This document shows positions 63,901-64,000 of a stretch of DNA of 64,000 nt, piece after piece. The DNA is taken from the NCBI RefSeq assembly GCF_958295425.1, contig NC_081154.1, positions 5,491,139 through 5,555,138 of the forward strand, given 5' to 3'. Under the pieces are notes generated by a model. That model did not search any database. It saw only the letters and a program-made list of their open reading frames with translations, and had not been told where the DNA came from. Every line of letters begins with the position of its first letter. The stretch's first letter is position 1. A program made the position numbers and the translations under genes. Source of the DNA: Solea solea (lineage: Eukaryota > Chordata > Actinopteri > Pleuronectiformes > Soleidae).

Positions 63901-63907
63901 GATCCCC
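48904..63907 (-). CDS. frmpd2: FRMPD2-like FERM and PDZ scaffold gene, 3' two thirds, 22 exons
   Basis: Exons from 5' to 3' on the minus strand: 63823-63907, 63413-63569, 63258-63329, 62685-62859, 62438-62573, 62215-62353, 61930-62082, 61633-61818, 61386-61545, 61106-61304, 60895-60995, 60365-60445, 60171-60278, 59767-59883, 54118-54302, 53830-53931, 53205-53298, 52758-52843, 52465-52660, 51029-51243, 49039-49105 and 48904-48941 (coding part). All borders are GT-AG and all phases agree, giving about 949 residues: linker, FERM F1-F2-F3, linker, PDZ1, linker, PDZ2, Ser-rich linker, PDZ3, stop. Known family role: a peripheral scaffold at epithelial basolateral and cell-cell contacts that binds phosphoinositides through FERM and partner C-termini through PDZ domains. 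The alternative is PTPN13, but the linkers here are too short and the frame stops just after PDZ3. The KIND domain would lie past the right edge. Confidence 0.85.
49010..49036. repeat. TG/CA microsatellite forming the splice donor end
   Basis: About 13 TG units on the plus strand. On the minus strand the FRMPD2 exon ends at 49039 and the intron reads GTACACACAC, so the repeat begins within the donor itself. It is preceded on the plus strand by TCATGGAAACCAGAC, shared with a dispersed repeat near 13480. Confidence 0.85.
49039..49105 (-). CDS. frmpd2: FRMPD2 exon, PDZ3 C-terminal end
   Basis: It encodes KVLKLFKNSPPEVRLTLYRP and PP, the end of helix B and last strand of PDZ3, followed by the PPPG motif that also follows PDZ3 in PTPN13. 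The donor GTAC is the first part of a CA repeat. A perfect hairpin lies 48 bp upstream of the acceptor. Confidence 0.9.
49154..49234. repeat. Perfect 37-bp inverted repeat with 7-base loop
   Basis: The left arm 49154-49190 is the exact reverse complement of the right arm 49198-49234; the loop is AAACCAG. It lies in the FRMPD2 intron, 48 bp upstream of the acceptor of the exon at 49039-49105. The right flank (CCACCAGGGGGCGAC) resembles a fish dispersed repeat. Confidence 0.95.
49235..51028. other. FRMPD2 intron before the PDZ3-end exon
   Basis: No exon seen. 49235-49440 is a dispersed repeat starting CCACCAGGGGGCGAC, a type common in fish. The rest is AT-rich with no recognisable element. Confidence 0.5.
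51029..51243 (-). CDS. frmpd2: FRMPD2 exon, PDZ3 core
   Basis: It encodes VTLTKNAS and GLGFSFLMCEVDPPTREFSS, then LVRIKELFPGQPAQQSG and GDVLLAINGQSLKELSYP. The GLGF loop and the LFPGQPA turn match the third PDZ of PTPN13/FRMPD2. The donor GTAAGT ends the exon in phase 0, inside helix B. Confidence 0.94.
51244..52464. other. FRMPD2 intron between PDZ2 linker and PDZ3
   Basis: No exon seen. Around 51440-51560 is a segment ending TGGGATCAATAAAG, similar to the 3' ends of fish non-LTR retrotransposons. 51880-52130 has the GCTAAC-rich composition of another dispersed repeat. Confidence 0.45.
52465..52660 (-). CDS. frmpd2: FRMPD2 exon, PDZ2 last strand and Ser-rich linker
   Basis: It opens with VVTMVVEKE, the last strand of PDZ2, and continues into a serine-rich linker containing SPASSRPRLKSSSSTSTPPN, ending GYSFVTD. 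The linker is probably disordered and a phosphorylation target (inference from composition). Donor is GTGAGA. Confidence 0.9.
52758..52843 (-). CDS. frmpd2: FRMPD2 exon, PDZ2 helix B segment
   Basis: It encodes DRLLEVDGVNFQGVTYQQAV and ends LSKTTE. The helix B first residue is again Tyr where PTPN13 PDZ2 has His. The donor is GTAACC. Confidence 0.93.
53205..53298 (-). CDS. frmpd2: FRMPD2 exon, PDZ2 core
   Basis: It encodes GGVDTNLPNGGIYIKRLVSG and ends AAERDGRIHKG. This closely resembles PTPN13 PDZ2 (GGV-NT...GGIYVK...AAESDGRIHKG), so the domain identity is firm. Confidence 0.93.
53830..53931 (-). CDS. frmpd2: FRMPD2 exon, PDZ2 start
   Basis: A 34-codon phase-0 exon. A Ser-rich lead is followed by EEITVELRKMSGSLGISIS, the first strand and the GSLGI carboxylate-binding loop of PDZ2, equivalent to the NSLGI loop of PTPN13 PDZ2. 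Confidence 0.9.
54118..54302 (-). CDS. frmpd2: FRMPD2 exon, PDZ1-PDZ2 linker
   Basis: Acidic, polar linker including DDNSVDEVISVMMTPKTA, ending VLGAQ before GTACAA. The acceptor after TTGCCAG at 54303 is chosen because it completes the Ala codon left open by the PDZ1 exon; the alternative AG three bases on also keeps the frame. No domain was recognised. Confidence 0.82.
54798..54802. repeat. Left target-site duplication (CATTG)
   Basis: Five bases directly before the 5' LTR, repeated exactly after the 3' LTR. Five base pairs is the usual spacing for Ty1/copia integrases. Confidence 0.95.
54803..55052 (+). repeat. 5' LTR of copia element
   Basis: A 250-bp direct repeat beginning TGTTAAATATTG and ending GCTTAACA, with terminal TGTTA/TAACA inverted ends. 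It carries AATAAA at 54974-54979. The single difference from the 3' LTR is G at 54932 against A at 59495. Confidence 0.97.
55053..55066 (+). promoter_or_regulatory. Primer binding site matching internal part of initiator tRNA-Met
   Basis: GGTTATGGGCCCAG starts at the first base after the 5' LTR. It is the complement of CTGGGCCCATAACC, the anticodon-stem/loop region of eukaryotic initiator tRNA-Met (the CAT anticodon is inside it). Drosophila copia is known to prime from such a cleaved half-tRNA rather than from a tRNA 3' end. Confidence 0.88.
55067..55272 (+). other. Copia leader between primer site and gag start
   Basis: About 206 bp with no ATG-initiated frame of note before the gag ATG. 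In related elements this leader holds packaging and dimerisation signals; none can be recognised by eye here. Confidence 0.6.
55273..59265 (+). CDS. Copia gag-pol polyprotein (intact, 1330 aa)
   Basis: One uninterrupted frame. Order: a UBN2/gag-like capsid region (about 10-200); two CX2CX4HX4C zinc knuckles (C229-C242 and C248-C261); protease motif VDGGATSHI with D308; integrase zinc finger H444/H449/C478/C481 and catalytic D508, D569, E605 (D-X35-E); reverse transcriptase from about 840, with D928 in MDVKTAYLHA and the IIWVDDLI box (D1017, D1018); RNase H with D1181, E1224/E1226 and D1260, ending KHIDIKYHFIRE and a short tail. The ATG at 55273 gives the full gag. Gag and pol share one frame with no stop or slip between them. 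It is predicted capable of making all enzymes, with the unusual DGG protease triad as the one doubt. Confidence 0.97.
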   Translation: MPNTGAAGMMPPQLFFDGTEEKYDLWETRFLGHLHIQKLKETILREPGEVSEEQRAADARKNADCYAELIRLLDDKSLSLIRHDAADDGRKALKILKEHYSGKSKPRIINLYTSFTKLRMADNESVTDYVIRAENLITALRDAGETLSDGLIIAMILGGLPDFFKPLAVHVTQNEDTVIFTDFKRRLRIYEEAEKMKTAESTDNVMKTSVKQSIKTHFNKRNEVVIVTCYRCGTKGHKARQCTQKVWCSHCKSNTHKESLCRKKGEQDGARKVAEEEQRNNVDHLFMAKYMRGERSANNVQMKGIMVDGGATSHILNDIDKFNSFDDTFRPESHSVELADGTKCKGIAQRRGTAVIYLLDNAGQEHTAQLRDALYMPSYPHNIFSVGRAANGGATITFKKEDSHMITKDGSRFDIYESGNLYYLPTVEQNVDKCKACHDMQTWHEILGHCNYEDVQNLQNVVKGMVIKGSTVRPAQICEVCTQGKFTQTRNREPDRKATKPLQLVHTDLAGPMKTPSIDGHKYVQSFTDDYSGTSFVYFLKYKSDAIQATERFLADIAPYGEVKCIRSDNGTEFTNRDFQELLTKNRIRHEKSAPYSPHQNGTAERGWRTLYEMSRCLLLESKLPDKLWNYAVQTSAYVRNRCYSRRTKKTPYELFTGMKPDVSKLQKFGSMCFAYKQEKGKLDPRCEQGIFIGYDKNSPAYLVYYTDTDKVQKHRLVKFTTKTAKEKETQTCESFIEYCDREVHPVVHESEEKDVSEILPEQPEVTEREKDTECAIRKNPQRARKKPTYLQDFETEGTADKLQTCIDFCYRAACDIPQTYKDAIASTNASQWLTAMNEEMQSLKENETFSLTRLPPGKQAVGGRWVYALKSDIDGSEKYKARFVAKGYSQKPGCDYEETFSPTADMTSVRVIIQKAAQENLILHQMDVKTAYLHAPIDCELYIEQPEGYEIRSEADQKLVCRLHKSLYGLKQSGRNWNTMLHTYISKNGFKQNPADHCVYTREKHDEKVILIIWVDDLIIAASNKCVLKNVKAMLTEQFKMKDLGRLKHFLGIDFEQTEGQVVMSQKSYVNKILERFEMTDCRSRETPCEAKLDYTENAEKMTNPRKYREAVGSLIYLSTCTRPDLSFVVSKLSQHFDDPTEEHWNNVKHVFRYLKGTAEQGLCFKRNDTSKLGLRVYSDADWASDKADRRSISGYCVSLSEGSSLISWKTRKQPTVALSTCEAEYIALASAIQECIYLEQLLKGIDNSQYAQTRVFEDNQGTIALARNPVNRQRCKHIDIKYHFIRETVNSGRVFLEYCPTEQMLADVMTKPATKLKLKRFAQDMFGT
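59351..59365 (+). promoter_or_regulatory. Polypurine tract of copia element
   Basis: AAAAGCGAGTGGGGG, 13 of 15 purines, ends immediately before the TG of the 3' LTR, the position from which plus-strand DNA is primed in LTR retrotransposons. Confidence 0.75.
59366..59615 (+). repeat. 3' LTR of copia element
   Basis: The copy of the 5' LTR, 249 of 250 positions identical. It has AATAAA at 59537-59542 as the likely polyadenylation signal of the element transcript. It is followed directly by the right CATTG duplication. Confidence 0.97.
59616..59620. repeat. Right target-site duplication (CATTG)
   Basis: Exact repeat of the five bases before the 5' LTR. Together they show that both LTRs belong to one insertion with no later recombination between elements. 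Confidence 0.95.
59767..59883 (-). CDS. frmpd2: FRMPD2 exon, PDZ1 C-terminal half
   Basis: It encodes RLISLNHVSLEGLTYSEAAE, then the last strand EEVQLIVSQPK. Position 1 of helix B is Tyr rather than the His of class I PDZ domains. The intron that follows (54303-59766) holds the copia element. Confidence 0.92.
60171..60278 (-). CDS. frmpd2: FRMPD2 exon, PDZ1 core
   Basis: It encodes III-VGEDTVG and then YDLGIFVASIVPGGPADKDG, ending RIRPG. This resembles the first PDZ of PTPN13/FRMPD2 proteins, with the PGGPA turn that precedes helix A and the GRI-PG that precedes the next strand. Confidence 0.92.
60365..60445 (-). CDS. frmpd2: FRMPD2 exon, PDZ1 first strand and GLG loop
   Basis: It encodes REVICVSLKKDPRLGLG. 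The final residues form the carboxylate-binding GLG-type loop of PDZ1, which is split by the intron exactly after GLG, a common PDZ intron position. Confidence 0.88.
60895..60995 (-). CDS. frmpd2: FRMPD2 exon, Ser/Pro-rich linker
   Basis: It encodes FFSSQRSSPAVRSPGFSHR followed by a Ser/Pro/Ala run. The acceptor follows TTTTCCTGCAG and the donor is GTACAG. It is probably disordered and has several Ser-Pro sites. The FERM-PDZ1 linker is only about 100 residues, which favours FRMPD2 over PTPN13. Confidence 0.8.
61106..61304 (-). CDS. frmpd2: FRMPD2 exon, FERM-PDZ1 linker with charged helix
   Basis: Polar linker: a Ser/Thr/Pro stretch (SCSETPQDESGLTTPRDE) and then a probable helix SLSKMCDDLTARVEARIKQQ. 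It enters and leaves with two-base partial codons that agree with both neighbours. No known domain was recognised. Confidence 0.85.
61386..61545 (-). CDS. frmpd2: FRMPD2 exon, FERM F3 end
   Basis: It contains the RRKFVVESRGCKKKSTF strand pair and the closing F3 helix KIAKYLCNLCSAQHKF, matching the C-terminal helix of FERM domains. FERM ends near the middle of this exon and a polar linker begins (NNEMNSRQLSHSL). Confidence 0.92.
61633..61818 (-). CDS. frmpd2: FRMPD2 exon, FERM F3 (PH-like) lobe (first half)
   Basis: A 62-codon phase-0 exon with LPEYGVFFHRVTREKKP, then GVCAKGVIICEVKDGS and FYWRDTATISS. This is the usual F3 order: strand, glycine-rich turn, aromatic-Trp-Asp stretch. F3 is the phosphoinositide- and peptide-binding lobe in related FERM proteins. 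Confidence 0.92.
61930..62082 (-). CDS. frmpd2: FRMPD2 exon, FERM F2 lobe (second half)
   Basis: A phase-0 exon of 51 codons. It contains NYYRPDQYVPKSVMEKRAL and a helix ending in ...SKLEFLK, which continues into VCQQLPEYG at the next exon, as expected at the F2-F3 junction. Confidence 0.9.
62215..62353 (-). CDS. frmpd2: FRMPD2 exon, FERM F2 lobe (first half)
   Basis: It encodes the helical F2 start with HQYYLQLRRDLLDDRLSC and a small-residue helix ...TALYLGGLALQTEYGD, a hallmark of the acyl-CoA-binding-like FERM M lobe. The donor GTTAGT follows CCTGAG. Confidence 0.9.
62438..62573 (-). CDS. frmpd2: FRMPD2 exon, FERM F1-F2 junction
   Basis: It continues F1 with NEFFFLDNDTKISKVAP, then a Trp-Lys-Lys segment and the FVLYFRVKFFV strand that commonly closes F1 in FERM proteins. 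The donor is GTAAGT. Its two leftover bases complete a Leu codon with the next exon. Confidence 0.88.
62685..62859 (-). CDS. frmpd2: FRMPD2 exon, FERM F1 lobe (first half)
   Basis: It encodes the ubiquitin-like F1 lobe: a strand with SVVMPNGQSILVKCEVKS, then a helix region with VFDMIVAHSNLM and the HFYFGLAY segment typical of FERM N-lobes. The acceptor follows a T-rich tract. The donor is GTAAAG, leaving one base that completes an Asp codon in the next exon. Confidence 0.88.
63258..63329 (-). CDS. frmpd2: FRMPD2 exon, pre-FERM segment
   Basis: A 24-codon exon in phase 0 on both sides. It encodes DFGPEFIRMLDEALVVLEL and ends GSIV before GTGAG. Its acceptor follows the tract ending TTACAG. It leads directly into the first FERM lobe. 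Confidence 0.8.
63413..63569 (-). CDS. frmpd2: FRMPD2 exon, linker to FERM start
   Basis: The frame includes RETYGSWQQLNRSPCSPYL and ends ...SLNEKRVK before a GTGAGA donor. Two acceptors are possible. The one after CTCCCAG at 63570 fits the phase of the preceding exon, while the one at 63599 would not, so 63569 is chosen as the edge. It is Ser/Asn-rich and low in hydrophobics, consistent with an interdomain linker. Confidence 0.75.
63823..63907 (-). CDS. frmpd2: FRMPD2 exon, linker before FERM
   Basis: The acceptor is a T-rich tract ending CCAG at 63908 and the donor is GTATGA below 63823. The only open frame carries NSTWALKKKISSTFSVAY. It begins and ends with two-base partial codons, and its end matches the one-base start of the next exon. 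The segment is probably the disordered stretch between the KIND and FERM domains. This is the most 5' exon I can place; 63908-64000 shows no further exon. Confidence 0.7.
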
Positions 63908-64000
63908 CTGGAAAAAAAACTTATCTTAATACTTATGCCCACATGTTAATGTACCCCTTGTTTTGCCCCCTGCTTTATGCAAAGTTAATCAGCCGCTCGT

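Noticed and set aside
48904..63907. PTPN13 as the identity of the FERM/PDZ gene
   Set aside because: FERM-PDZ1 and PDZ1-PDZ2 linkers are far too short, the frame stops just after PDZ3, and no PDZ4, PDZ5 or phosphatase exon was seen downstream.

Overview
The window looks like teleost fish genomic DNA. It has short introns with GT-AG borders, many CA/TG and CT microsatellites, several dispersed repeats of kinds common in fish, and a Ty1/copia retrotransposon. Nothing suggests a prokaryote or a virus. The gene models below were built by hand from splice sites and phase-consistent open frames, and no database search was possible.

Right part (about 47.5-64 kb). The minus strand carries the 3' two thirds of a FERM/PDZ scaffold gene. 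I call it FRMPD2 because a complete FERM domain is followed after a short linker by exactly three PDZ domains and then a stop. PTPN13 has the same domain order, but it has a much longer FERM-PDZ1 linker and continues into PDZ4, PDZ5 and a phosphatase domain. Twenty-two exons were placed, from 63907 down to the stop at 48904. All junctions are phase-compatible and together encode about 949 residues. The KIND domain expected at the N terminus lies beyond the right edge. Two further exon-like segments lie downstream of the stop. They stay open in the +1 frame relative to the PDZ3 frame, which makes the 3' end the oddest part of the gene.

The intron between the PDZ1 end and the PDZ1-PDZ2 linker holds a complete Ty1/copia (Pseudoviridae-type) retrotransposon in the antisense direction (54803-59615). 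It has 250-bp LTRs differing at one position, a perfect 5-bp target duplication, one uninterrupted 1330-residue gag-pol frame, and a primer site matching the middle of initiator tRNA-Met rather than its 3' end.

Left part (1 to about 47.4 kb). I found no convincing protein-coding gene. This is gene-desert-like DNA with microsatellites, several short dispersed repeat families, two locally multiplied repeat units (14.3-18.2 kb and 41.6-42.4 kb), a (CAG)13-CAA-(CAG)8 tract near 36 kb, and a few repeat-poor stretches that look like candidate conserved regulatory elements. The short open frames there overlap simple repeats or lack splice context and homology I recognise.
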